This document shows positions 6,365-13,384 of a stretch of DNA of 15,066 nt, in pieces. Below the pieces are notes generated by a model, which did no database searches, was not told the DNA's origin, and saw only the letters and a program-made list of their open reading frames with translations. Each line of letters starts with the position of its first letter. Position 1 is the first letter of the stretch. Both the position numbers and the translations under genes were made by a program. This stretch comes from an uncultured Candidatus Melainabacteria bacterium (GTDB lineage Bacteria > Cyanobacteriota > Vampirovibrionia > Gastranaerophilales > Gastranaerophilaceae), in assembly GCA_934718085.1 (NCBI GenBank), contig CAKUZL010000016.1:1-15066 (forward strand). Direction: 5' to 3'.

Positions 6365-6393
6365 AATATAACAATTGTGTTTTAAAAAATCAA
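6365..6393 (-). promoter_or_regulatory. candidate promoter of the sigma gene
   Basis: On the minus strand, TTGATT (6393-6388), a 17-base spacer and TATATT (6370-6365) form a good primary-sigma promoter. The leader to the ATG at 6202 would be about 155 bases. Confidence 0.55.
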
Positions 6394-6715
6394 GGGTTTT
6401 TATAAGTATTGTTACAAAAGTTTTACAAAATCGCTATTTTTTGTAATATATCTTAACAATTTAAAGCGTCGCAATTCCTGTTTCTGCTTGCGTTGGTTCG
6501 ATTTTAGGTGAAAAATAAAATTTTATCCTTTCGGTGTTTTTAAAAACTTGTTAATATTTCTTAATGTTTTTCGCAAAAAGTTTTATCGCAATTAACCAAA
6601 AAATCATGTCCGAATCGACAAACAAGATATATATTGTTGTTCACAAAACTTAACCGACCGCCCGCAGGGTCTGGGCAAAGCCGTGCTCATCGGTAAATAA
6701 TCTTGAAAACCGCAA

Positions 6716-6732
6716 GTCGGGCGTTGCCTGAC
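6716..6732. repeat. REP-like palindrome, copy 1
   Basis: GTCGGGC-GTT-GCCTGAC is a near-perfect 7-bp inverted repeat. Related sequences are at 6940-6953, 9230-9247 and, in the other orientation, 14631-14647. Confidence 0.5.
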
Positions 6733-6799
6733 AAATCGTTCGATTTAGTTGACCGTGAGCAAACGAAGACGTTTATCTTTGCGAAAATCAAAAATCACT

Positions 6800-6825
6800 A
6801 TAGGTGTCGGGGTTTCTTCCCTAAC
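6800..6825 (+). repeat. dispersed GGGGTTTC repeat, copy 1
   Basis: It begins ATAGGTGTCGGGGTTTC and ends in CCCTAAC. It matches the copies at 9317-9341 (minus), 10022-10046 (minus) and 14717-14741 (plus), which share GTAGGT/GCAGGT, then CGGGGTTTC, then a C run. Confidence 0.6.
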
Positions 6826-6939
6826 GATTTTTTCGGAAAAAGCGAAAATCTTTCGTTTTTAATCAAATGATACGCAAAACAAAGTCCTTCGGGCTTTCTC
6901 GGATTGGCAAATTTCCGAACTATTTTGAACGACTTCATT

Positions 6940-6953
6940 GTCAGGCACCTGAC
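6940..6953. repeat. REP-like palindrome, copy 2 (short)
   Basis: GTCAGG-CA-CCTGAC is a perfect 6-bp inverted repeat that shares the CCTGAC half with the other palindromes of this family. Confidence 0.4.
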
Positions 6954-7098
6954 GAACCTTTCGACGGCACATTGTTCGATCGATGAATAATCCGAAATGG
7001 CGTCCGGGGCTGTCAGGGTGTTGTTTTTGTCTCGGTATGTTTCCGTCCGAACTTTCTCGCTCCTTGTGTTCATTTCCGGAGAGAGGCTTGGATAAACT

Positions 7099-7124
7099 AA
7101 GGTACCCGAGGTTTTGCCTCGTGA
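7099..7124 (+). repeat. dispersed GGGGTTTC repeat, diverged copy
   Basis: AAGGTACCCGAGGTTTTGCC followed by TCGTGA follows the family pattern (AGGTACC, GAGGTTTT for GGGGTTTC, then CCTC) but with several changes. It could be an old copy or coincidence. Confidence 0.35.
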
Positions 7125-7214
7125 TCTTTGCCGTGCGGTTCGTGCACCCCGGTTTTGCTAAAAACAAAATGGCAGTTTTCAAGTTGCCCCCGGGGGTTTG
7201 AAATTGAAAGTATT

Positions 7215-7427
7215 TTACTTTATCCTTCCCGTGCGAAGGGCTTTGACTACGGCACCGAGCCTGTCGCGAACTTCCATTTTTGCAAGTATGTGACTAATGT
7301 GGGTTTTGACCGTATGATAGCTGATGCCGAGTTCTTCGGCTATTTGAGAGTTATTTTTGCCTTCCGCCATAAGAAGAAGGATTTCTTCTTCGCGTTTGGA
7401 AATATTGTCCAAAATCTTTTTGTACAT
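7215..7427 (-). CDS. LuxR/NarL-type HTH-only transcriptional regulator, 70 aa
   Basis: The whole protein is one GerE/LuxR DNA-binding domain. It reads LDNISKREEEILLLMAEGKNNSQIAEELGISYHTVKTHISHILAKMEVRDRLGAVVKALRTG with the positions typical of the four-helix fold (SxREEEIL, GxxNxxIAxxLxIS, TVKxHxxxIxxKxxVxxR). There is no receiver or ligand-binding domain, so activity would depend on dimerisation or a partner. The ATG at 7427 is preferred over the one at 7433, because the GGAGG (7435-7439) lies 7 bases from the former and 1 base from the latter. A 6-bp hairpin (CCGATT/AATCGG) in the leader overlaps the edge of this ribosome binding site. A -10-like TATAAT is at 7497-7492. The gene stands alone between repeat-rich DNA and the phage remnant. 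Confidence 0.88.
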   Translation of the reverse strand: MYKKILDNISKREEEILLLMAEGKNNSQIAEELGISYHTVKTHISHILAKMEVRDRLGAVVKALRTGRIK

Positions 7428-7437
7428 TGACATACCT

Positions 7438-7457
7438 CCGATTTTTCAAATAATCGG
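7438..7457 (-). promoter_or_regulatory. hairpin overlapping the ribosome binding site of the LuxR-type gene
   Basis: On the minus strand, CCGATT-N8-AATCGG forms a 6-bp stem whose last bases are the first bases of CGGAGG. Folding could restrict translation. The loop is A/T-rich and the stem short, so the effect is uncertain. Confidence 0.35.
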
Positions 7458-7491
7458 GAAAATTTTACAACATTTTTTCTTCGGATTTTTC

Positions 7492-7497
7492 ATTATA
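7492..7497 (-). promoter_or_regulatory. candidate -10 box of the LuxR-type gene
   Basis: A perfect TATAAT on the minus strand lies about 65 bases before the start codon. No good -35 is seen at the right distance. Confidence 0.3.
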
Positions 7498-7622
7498 TTT
7501 TCGGTTTGGGGGTAAAAAGTATTTTTTACAAAACTTTACAAACGGATAAAAACCCCGTAAATTGTTTTGTAGAACCGAAAACAACAGATTTTGACAAATA
7601 AAAGTTTTTTAAAAAAGTTTTT

Positions 7623-7644
7623 ACGACTTCTGATTTGAAGTCGT
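7623..7644. repeat. 8-bp-arm inverted repeat before the MuF fragment
   Basis: ACGACTTC-TGATTT-GAAGTCGT is a perfect stem-loop. It sits where the recognisable MuF reading begins (open frame from 7634), so it may mark the truncation point. No T tract follows on either strand that would make it a convincing terminator. Confidence 0.5.
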
Positions 7645-8878
7645 TTCTTCTGTCGTCGCGAAAATGACGCAGGCGGATTTGCTTGCGGATACTCACAAAA
7701 TGCTCACGACCGCGATTAAAGAAGGATGGAGCGAAGGAAAATTCGTCAAAAACGCGTCGGAGATGTTTGAAAAAAAAGGGTGGACAGGCAAAAAAGAAGT
7801 TACGAACCCGAAAACGGGCGAAGTCGAAACCGTCGAACTCGGCACCTCGCGCAGAATTAAGACGATTTTCAGGTGTAACATGAGCTCGGCTTATTCGGTC
7901 GGACGCTACAAACAACAACTCGAAGATGCCGACGTCGCGCCGTATTTTCAGTATTGCGCGGTCATGGACGGCAGAACCCGCCCCGCTCATCAAGCAATGA
8001 ACGGGAAAGTCTTCAGGTACGACGACCCGATATGGAATACGATGTATCCGCCGAACGGTTGGAACTGCCGATGTACGGTCGTTTCGCTTACCCCCGGAAT
8101 GGTGAAACGTAAAGGCTTGACGGTCGAAAGCTCCGAAGGGCGGCTCACCGAGACGACCGAAACCGTCGGAGATACCGAAAAACCGAATACATCGTACCGT
8201 TTCGACCGAAACGGACTGGTCTACGACCTCAAACCCGACGCCGGATGGGGTACGAACTTGGGAATGTTTGACTATATTCCCGACTTGGAAAAATATGACT
8301 ATCACACGGCGGGGAATACGTTAAAAGCGCTTGTAAACTCTCGAGCGTTTGACAAATATTACGACCGTTGTTCGGAACTTGCGGAAAAAATAGAGAAAAA
8401 AGCCGTTTCAGATTTGGCAAAAGCCGGTAAAACAGCTACTAAAGGAAATATACAGGCGTATGCCGTCAAAACGCTCTTGTATAAAAAATACTCAAATTTA
8501 ATAAAAAATACGAGTTTTGATATCGCGATTTTAAACAATCAACAAAAAAAATTGTTGAAAACAAACTCTCAAACACTGAAACTGTCCGCCGAAACACTCA
8601 TAAAAGAGTGCATAAAACACAAAGATTTAAAAATCGACGATTTTAAAAAAATTCAATCGTTCTTGGAAAACTCCGACGTTCTCATCTATGAAAACGACAC
8701 CGAAAATTTGTTGTGTTTTAAGATGTCGGGAAAAATGTTTATTATCGCTCTAAAATCAACAAAAGACAAAAGAAAAAACTTCGTTAAGACCTTTTACTCT
8801 TGCAACATGAAAGACCTTCAAAAAAAGTTGAAAAACAGCGATAAAAAAGTCATTTTCAATAATTTAAAAACAGAATGA
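7634..8878 (+). pseudogene. 5'-truncated phage Mu gpF-like (MuF) head protein with C-terminal PBECR2-like nuclease domain
   Basis: MuF proteins sit in the heads of Mu- and SPP1-like phages, and many carry a C-terminal toxin domain. The ATG at 7664 opens a 404-aa frame without a ribosome binding site; the frame stays open back to 7634, adding FEVVSSVVAK, which reads like MuF sequence, so the true N-terminus is lost. Numbering from the ATG, residues 62-145 hold the MuF core: YFQYCAVMDGRTRPAHQAMNG and MYPPNGWNCRC. Residues about 290-395 resemble the PBECR2 family (phage Barnase/EndoU/ColicinE5-D/RelE-like nuclease): LSAETLIKECIKHKDLKIDD, a DVLIYENDTENLLCFKM strand pair, and ALKSTKDKRKNFVKTFYS. 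This last third is clearly richer in A/T and Lys than the first part, in line with toxin-domain swapping. No immunity gene or other head gene follows. It is probably a prophage remnant, though the toxin part reads intact. Confidence 0.75.
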
Positions 8879-8980
8879 CCCGAATATTGGTGGACTGGAA
8901 TTATCCCACCGTCGCCTGAAGGCTCTGTTTCCAGATTTACAGTCATCGAGTCATCCCACTGGCAATATAGCTCGTTTTGA
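8879..8980. other. probable fragment of a broken gene
   Basis: After the MuF stop the same frame stays open for 33 codons (PEYWWTGIIPPSPEGSVSRF, then TVIESSHWQYSSF). The minus strand is also open here (KFSQNELYCQWDDSMTVNLE and on to GHSVF). Both readings have the composition of real protein, so I cannot choose. An ATG overlaps the MuF stop (ATGA at 8875) but its frame closes after 14 codons. The stretch is likely debris of a phage gene. Confidence 0.35.
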
Positions 8981-9131
8981 GAAAATTTCAACCCCCATGA
9001 CGGCATGATTGTTACAAAAATTTACAAAACACCGTTTGCCAAAAAGTCGAAAACAATAATAAACGTAAGGGTATTGGTGGATTTTACACACAAAAATTTG
9101 AGACAATAAAAAACGTAAAAAGGAGATACAA

Positions 9132-9230
9132 ATGAATAAGAAAACGGAAAAAGATTTAATTATCGAATTATTAACTTTTGCCAAGCCGAGCACGGAAGAA
9201 AAAATAAACCTGCTCCGTGCGCACGTTTAG
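9132..9230 (+). CDS. micro-protein, 32 aa
   Basis: The ATG has an excellent Shine-Dalgarno (AAAAGGAG, about 7 bases upstream), and this is the chief support. The product reads MNKKTEKDLIIELLTFAKPS and ends EEKINLLRAHV, amphipathic and probably helical. It resembles the N-terminal start of a longer protein, so it may be a 5' gene fragment cut by the repeat that begins at its stop codon (9230). The coding sequence contains an inverted repeat GCACGGA/TCCGTGC (about 9190-9220). No family is recognised. Confidence 0.4.
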   Translation: MNKKTEKDLIIELLTFAKPSTEEKINLLRAHV

Positions 9231-9247
9231 CCGGGCAATGCCTGACC
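9230..9247 (+). repeat. REP-like palindrome, copy 3
   Basis: GCCGGGCAATGCCTGACC contains an imperfect dyad (CGGGC/GCCTG) and matches 6716-6732 and the reverse complement of 14631-14647. Confidence 0.5.
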
Positions 9248-9617
9248 TACGGGGTTCAAGGTTTTCTCCGAAATGAACGGCTTCGTTTGCACACACCATG
9301 CCAAGTTTTACGATTAGTCGGGGGTAGAAACCCCAACCTACAGAAATTTTTAATTCCCGTAAAAGCGTACCTCTTTGTTTGCCCGTAATATACCAAGCTG
9401 ACCGGAATGTCCGGGCAGAAATCCGATACCTGCCGGCTCTGCAGGCGCGGAGGCGGGGAATATGCCCTCTCCGCAGCGGGATTTTTTCAAAATATAAATC
9501 AATTTTTCCGAATTTCGTAAATTCTGTTTTTAAGCAAAAGCAAGGGGTTAAAAAGTTTGAAAAAACTTCGCAAAAGCGGTGATGAAAAAAGATTTCCGAT
9601 AACAAGAAGCCGAAACA
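9231..9617. other. intergenic stretch with repeats, no gene seen
   Basis: It holds a REP-like palindrome, one dispersed GGGGTTTC repeat (9317-9341), and a GC-rich block at about 9410-9480 with the inverted repeat GCGGAG/CTCCGC. A minus-strand open frame crosses all of this and the tRNA-Ile, so it is not a gene. Confidence 0.55.
9317..9341 (-). repeat. dispersed GGGGTTTC repeat, copy 2
   Basis: Read on the minus strand it is GTAGGTTGGGGTTTCTACCC followed by CCGAC. Together with copy 3 it shares an outside flank, TTTTACGATTA on the plus strand, so the repeat unit is longer than the core. Confidence 0.6.
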
Positions 9618-9645
9618 AAAAAAGAGCCGTGCCGACTCTTTTTTT
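9618..9645 (-). terminator. terminator of tRNA-Ile
   Basis: On the minus strand, AAAGAGTCG-GCA-CGGCTCTTT with one G-U pair is followed by T residues, starting two bases after the tRNA. Confidence 0.8.
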
Positions 9646-9647
9646 AA

Positions 9648-9724
<77 letters not shown>

Positions 9725-10196
9725 GTATGTTTTATTCGATTTTGCGGGGCACAAAACTTGTTCGCGTCTTTTCGCCCTTTGCTTTTCCGTGTCCGTGCTC
9801 TCGGACTTTTCGTCATCGGTGCACTTCGACTGTTATATAAATATCACGGACAAACTTAAAAATCAAGCGTTTTATTTGAAAAATTTTATTTTATTGCTTT
9901 GTCGCAGCCGGTGCCGTCATCTTAAAACACCCGTAAAAACAGGTTTTTGAGAATTAACATTAAGTTACATAAAATAAAAGACGAGGGATTTTTGACAAAA
10001 CATACCGAATTTTACGATTAATCGGGGCGGAAACCCGGGTACCTGCATTGATTTCAAATAAAAACCGATATCGCGACACCTTGCGAGCTCGGGCTTTCGT
10101 CTTGATTTTGTTTTATAAAAACAAGTTTTAGGCGGAGGAATACGAAACGGTAAAGAAAATTTAAAAAATGTAACGGTTTTGTTTTTTTTTGTAATA
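9725..10196. other. 470-bp intergenic stretch, no gene seen
   Basis: It lies between the tRNA-Ile (leftward) and the lpx operon (rightward), so should hold both promoters. For the tRNA, a weak minus-strand TTGATT-N17-TATTTA and nearby TATAAC lie at about 9830-9865. A dispersed repeat is at 10022-10046, and a near-palindrome TTGTTTTATAAAAACAA at about 10108-10124. Open frames here are short and without ribosome binding sites. Confidence 0.5.
10022..10046 (-). repeat. dispersed GGGGTTTC repeat, copy 3
   Basis: On the minus strand it reads GCAGGTACCCGGGTTTCC and ends GCCCCGA. The adjoining 10041-10055 (ACCTGCATTGATTTC) recurs exactly, inverted, at 14619-14633. Confidence 0.6.
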
Positions 10197-10202
10197 TATA
10201 AT
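10197..10202 (+). promoter_or_regulatory. candidate -10 box of the lpx operon
   Basis: A perfect TATAAT lies 37 bases before the lpxD start, after a run of T residues. No clear -35 is present at 16-18 bases. The sequence TTTTTTGTAATATAT leading into it also occurs at about 6437-6451, away from any plus-strand gene. Confidence 0.45.
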
Positions 10203-10238
10203 AAAATAGCGACACAAAGGTATATTGCAGGAGAAATT

Positions 10239-11327
10239 ATGAAGTATTATACACCCGAAGAACTTGCCCGCATAACGGGAGGAATTTTGACAAAAGTCGA
10301 TGACGTAAAGGTTTGCCGTTTGATGCCTCCGTTGTTGGCGGACGAAGAGACGCTCGCGCTTGCGTTGAACGAAGAGGAAATCGAAAATCTTTCGAAGACG
10401 AAAGCGAAAGCGGCGTTGGTTCCGTTGGGTGCGGGTCCCGATAATATTACGACAATCGAGGTCGAACGACCCAGACTCGCCATGATGAAGCTGTTGACGC
10501 TGTTTTACGTTCCTCCGACATCGGGAGAGGGAATTCATCCTTCGGCGGTGGTTCCTCCGAACGCGCGACTCGGGAAGAACGTATTTTTGGGTCCGAACGT
10601 CGTTTTGGCTCAAAACGTCGTAATCGGCGATAATACAAAGGTTTTGGCTAATACTTATATCGGAGATAACACCGTAATCGGAGAGGATTGTTTGTTCCAC
10701 GCGGGCGTAAACATCGGAAGCAACTCGATTATCGGCGACAGAGTAATTCTCAATCACGGCGTAAGCATAGGTGCGGACGGGTTCAGTTTCGTGACCGAAA
10801 CCCCCGATAATATCGAAAATGCAAAAAAAGAAGGCGAAATCAGGGATGTAAACGTTCAGCAGACGGTCTTCAAAATTCCTTCGCTCGGAGGGGTGAAAAT
10901 CGGTAACGACGTCGAAATCGGAGCAAATACCTGCGTCGACAAAGGTACAATCGAATACACCCAAATCGGCGACCAAACCAAAATCGACGACCTTGTTATG
11001 GTCGGTCATAACTGCAAAATCGGCAAGGCGTGCATGATTGTTTCGCAATCGGGCGTCGCGGGCAGTTGCGTAATCGGCGACAGAGTCGTTATTGCGGGGC
11101 AAGCGGGCATGGCGGATCACATAACGATAGGTTCGGATTCGATTATTATGGCTAAAGCCGGCGTGACAAAGAGTTTCCCCGAAAAGTCAATTATCGTGGG
11201 CGCTCCCGCCGTTCCGAGAAAAGAATTCATCAAACAACTTCAAACGATGAAAAAAGCCGAACAACTTATCAAAAAGTTTCAGGCGTACGAAAAAGTAATG
11301 AACGCGGACGTTTCCGAAAGGCAATAA
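10239..11327 (+). CDS. lpxD: UDP-3-O-acyl-glucosamine N-acyltransferase LpxD, 362 aa
   Basis: LpxD adds the second (N-linked) hydroxyacyl chain from acyl-ACP to UDP-3-O-acylglucosamine, the third step of lipid A synthesis in the cytoplasm. Residues 1-95 form the uridine-binding domain. From about 98 to 320 the left-handed beta-helix of hexapeptide repeats runs (IGDNTVIGED and similar). GADGFSF (178-184) is a family signature, and H257 in MVGHNC is the expected catalytic base. Residues about 185-217 are some 20 longer than the matching loop of E. coli LpxD. The C-terminal helix (EFIKQLQTMKKAEQLIKKFQ) is of the usual type. I chose the ATG at 10239 because AGGAGA lies 5 bases upstream; a longer frame from 10179 crosses the promoter. 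It heads a tight operon, abutting lpxC without a gap. Confidence 0.95.
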   Translation: MKYYTPEELARITGGILTKVDDVKVCRLMPPLLADEETLALALNEEEIENLSKTKAKAALVPLGAGPDNITTIEVERPRLAMMKLLTLFYVPPTSGEGIHPSAVVPPNARLGKNVFLGPNVVLAQNVVIGDNTKVLANTYIGDNTVIGEDCLFHAGVNIGSNSIIGDRVILNHGVSIGADGFSFVTETPDNIENAKKEGEIRDVNVQQTVFKIPSLGGVKIGNDVEIGANTCVDKGTIEYTQIGDQTKIDDLVMVGHNCKIGKACMIVSQSGVAGSCVIGDRVVIAGQAGMADHITIGSDSIIMAKAGVTKSFPEKSIIVGAPAVPRKEFIKQLQTMKKAEQLIKKFQAYEKVMNADVSERQ

Positions 11328-12131
11328 ATGACGACACTGAAAAAAAGTACCGAATATACCTCGATAACCCTGATGTCGGGCAAAGAGTGCACGGCCGGGA
11401 TTGAGCCGTCGGAAGAAAAAGGCGTCAGATATCATTACAACGGCACCGTAATCGAAGCGACTCTCGAAAACGTCGTTTCAACCGACCATTGCGTAGTTTT
11501 GGGCAACGGAAAAGAAAAAATTACCCTGACCGAACACCTCAACGCGGCGTGCGCCGTTTGCGGTCTGGATGCGCTTGATATCTATCTTTCGCACAACGAG
11601 GTTCCCATCGGGGACGGAAGCTCGAAACATTGGGTCGAATTGTTCAAAAAGGCGGGAATTACCGGGAAAAACAAGGATAAATTCGTTGTGACCGAGCCCG
11701 TTTATTATCTTAACGAAAAAACCCATTGCGTGATTTTGCCGTCGGACAAACTCCGAATAACCTATGCGGTTTCGTACAAACACCCCGATTTGAAACAAAG
11801 ATGGGTGTCTTTCGACGGAAAAAATCTTGAAGAAATCATCGAGGCGCGGACTTTCGGGTTTTTGAAGGAGCTGAAACTCTATCAGCTCGCGGGTTTTGCA
11901 CGCGGAGCACAGCTCGATAACACCGTCGGACTCAAGGACGAAGGATACACCGTCGCTCTTCGCTCGGAGCTCGAACCCGTAAAACACAAGATTTTAGACT
12001 TAATCGGCGATTTTTATCTTTCGGGAACCAACCCGCTTGATTTGAAAGCCGAAATTATCGTAAAAGAAGCGGGGCATGCCGTTCACGTAAAAACGGCGAA
12101 AATGCTCAAAGACAAAATATCAAAGGAGTAA
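11328..12131 (+). CDS. lpxC: UDP-3-O-acyl-GlcNAc deacetylase LpxC, 267 aa
   Basis: LpxC is the zinc enzyme that removes acetate from UDP-3-O-acyl-GlcNAc, the committed step of lipid A synthesis. The zinc ligands are present: H70 in LTEHLNA (with E69 as the general base), H220 and D224 in HKILDLIGD. H250 in EAGHAVH is the second catalytic His. ARTFGF (173-178) and VPIGDGSS (92-99) are also typical. At 267 aa it is shorter than the E. coli protein (305), mostly at the ends and loops. The ATG follows the lpxD stop directly, with GAAAGG about 6 bases upstream inside lpxD, suggesting translational coupling. fabZ follows after 3 bases; in some phyla the two are fused, but not here. Confidence 0.95.
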   Translation: MTTLKKSTEYTSITLMSGKECTAGIEPSEEKGVRYHYNGTVIEATLENVVSTDHCVVLGNGKEKITLTEHLNAACAVCGLDALDIYLSHNEVPIGDGSSKHWVELFKKAGITGKNKDKFVVTEPVYYLNEKTHCVILPSDKLRITYAVSYKHPDLKQRWVSFDGKNLEEIIEARTFGFLKELKLYQLAGFARGAQLDNTVGLKDEGYTVALRSELEPVKHKILDLIGDFYLSGTNPLDLKAEIIVKEAGHAVHVKTAKMLKDKISKE

Positions 12132-12134
12132 AAA

Positions 12135-12581
12135 ATGTCTGAAACACAAGAAATTCTGTCGTTTGACACAGTGGAACTGATGGAAATGCTTCCGCACAGA
12201 TACCCGTTTTTGTTGGTGGACAGAATAACCGAATGCGTCCCCGGCAAGTATTGCAAGGGTTACAAGAATTTGACGGCGAACGAAGAGTTTTTCCAGGGGC
12301 ATTTTCCCGGAAATCCCATAATGCCCGGCGTTTTGCAGCTTGAGGCGCTTGCGCAGCTCGGAGCGGGAATTTTGATGACTTTGCCCGAATACAAAGGCAG
12401 ACTCGTCGTGTACGCGGGGGTCGACAAGGCGCGATTTAAGGCGATGGTGCGCCCCGGAGACAGACTCGACATGGAAGCCGAACTTATAAAAATCAAAGGA
12501 CCGATTATAAAATCTCACCAAAAAGCTTTCGTTGACGGAAAGCTTGCCGTGGAAGCGGATTTGATGTTTTCGGTATTGTAG
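12135..12581 (+). CDS. fabZ: 3-hydroxyacyl-ACP dehydratase FabZ, 148 aa
   Basis: FabZ removes water from 3-hydroxyacyl-ACP in fatty acid elongation and so competes with LpxA and LpxD for the same 3-hydroxyacyl-ACP pool, which explains its place in the operon. The hot-dog fold motifs are complete: MLPHRYPFLLVDRI (18-31), FFQGHFPGNPIMPGVLQLEALAQ (52-74) with catalytic H56 and E70, and VYAGVDKARFKAMVRPGD later. Length is normal for the family. AAGGAG lies 7 bases before the ATG, inside the end of lpxC. The stop lies 13 bases before lpxA. Confidence 0.96.
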   Translation: MSETQEILSFDTVELMEMLPHRYPFLLVDRITECVPGKYCKGYKNLTANEEFFQGHFPGNPIMPGVLQLEALAQLGAGILMTLPEYKGRLVVYAGVDKARFKAMVRPGDRLDMEAELIKIKGPIIKSHQKAFVDGKLAVEADLMFSVL

Positions 12582-12594
12582 AAAAGAGAAGAAA

Positions 12595-13383
12595 ATGATA
12601 GATAAAAGCGCAAATATTTCAAAAACGGCGATAATCCCCGAAAGCGCATACATCGGGCCGAACGTCGTAATCGGAGAAAACGTGGTCTTGGGTGAAAACG
12701 TGAAAATCGTCGCAAATGCTTACCTCGAACACTGCGAAATCGGCGAAGGAACCGTGGTTTCGCCGTTCGCGTCAATCGGAACGCCGCCTCAGGACTTGGG
12801 GTACAAAAACGAACCGACGAAAGCCGTAATCGGCAAAAACTGCCTGATTAAAGAGTATGCGACAATCAATAGAGCCTCGGGCGAAGGAAATGTCACCAAA
12901 ATCGGCGACAAATGCCTTTTGATGGTTTCCTCGCACGTCGCGCACAACTGCGTTCTCGAGGACGAAGTAATTATGGCGAATTTGGCAACCATCGGCGGAT
13001 ATTGCACGGTCGGCAAAGGCGCGTTTCTTGGCGGGATGAGCGTATTTCACCAACACGTCAGAATAGGCGAAATGTGTATAATCAGCGGATTTTCGGCATC
13101 GAGAATGGATATTTTGCCCTACTGCAAAGGCGACGGCAGACCCCCGATTCCCCACGGAATCAACGTTATCGGGCTCAAGCGCAGAGGAATTTCGCTTAAA
13201 GAAAGAACCGACCTCAAAAACGCCTTCAAGATAATAACTTCGGGCAAATACACGGTTCTGAAAGCCGCCGACGTAATCGAGGATACAATCGAACAAAATC
13301 AATACACGAAAAAGCTTGTAGAGTTTATCAGAACGACAAAACGCGGAATTGTCGTCAGAACAAACGATTACAAAGGAGAATAA
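12595..13383 (+). CDS. lpxA: UDP-N-acetylglucosamine acyltransferase LpxA, 262 aa
   Basis: LpxA transfers a 3-hydroxyacyl chain from ACP to UDP-GlcNAc, the first step of lipid A synthesis. Residues 1-185 form the hexapeptide beta-helix. The landmarks are SIGTPPQDLGYKNEPTK (60-76), EYATINRAS (87-95), and VSSHVAHNC (111-119) with H117 the catalytic base and H114 its neighbour. IPHGINVIGLKRRGIS marks the start of the C-terminal helical domain. The size equals that of E. coli LpxA (262). A purine-rich AAGAGAAG precedes the ATG. The aminopeptidase gene starts one base after the stop, and lpxB, which often follows, is absent from the window. Confidence 0.96.
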   Translation: MIDKSANISKTAIIPESAYIGPNVVIGENVVLGENVKIVANAYLEHCEIGEGTVVSPFASIGTPPQDLGYKNEPTKAVIGKNCLIKEYATINRASGEGNVTKIGDKCLLMVSSHVAHNCVLEDEVIMANLATIGGYCTVGKGAFLGGMSVFHQHVRIGEMCIISGFSASRMDILPYCKGDGRPPIPHGINVIGLKRRGISLKERTDLKNAFKIITSGKYTVLKAADVIEDTIEQNQYTKKLVEFIRTTKRGIVVRTNDYKGE

Positions 13384-13384
13384 A

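Larger units (their letters stand above)
6394..7214. other. 820-bp stretch without a convincing gene; repeat-rich
   Basis: Both strands have only short or overlapping open frames without ribosome binding sites. The stretch holds short palindromes (6716-6732 and 6940-6953), two copies of a dispersed GGGGTTTC-type repeat (6800-6825 and, more diverged, 7099-7124), and a GTTACAAAA-N-TTTACAAAA-like motif at about 6410-6430. It looks like accumulated repeats and decayed sequence between two minus-strand genes. Confidence 0.6.

Noticed and set aside
6859..7182. Overlapping minus-strand frames of 107 and 91 aa between the sigma and LuxR-type genes
   Set aside because: No ribosome binding sites, no recognisable domains, and they include dispersed repeats; at most decayed genes.
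7526..8305. 259-aa open frame on the minus strand across the MuF gene
   Set aside because: It lies opposite a recognisable MuF core and shows no family features; biased codons of the real gene keep it open.
10161..11120. 319-aa open frame on the minus strand across lpxD
   Set aside because: It is antisense to a complete lpxD, has no ribosome binding site, and its apparent periodicity is the shadow of the hexapeptide repeats.
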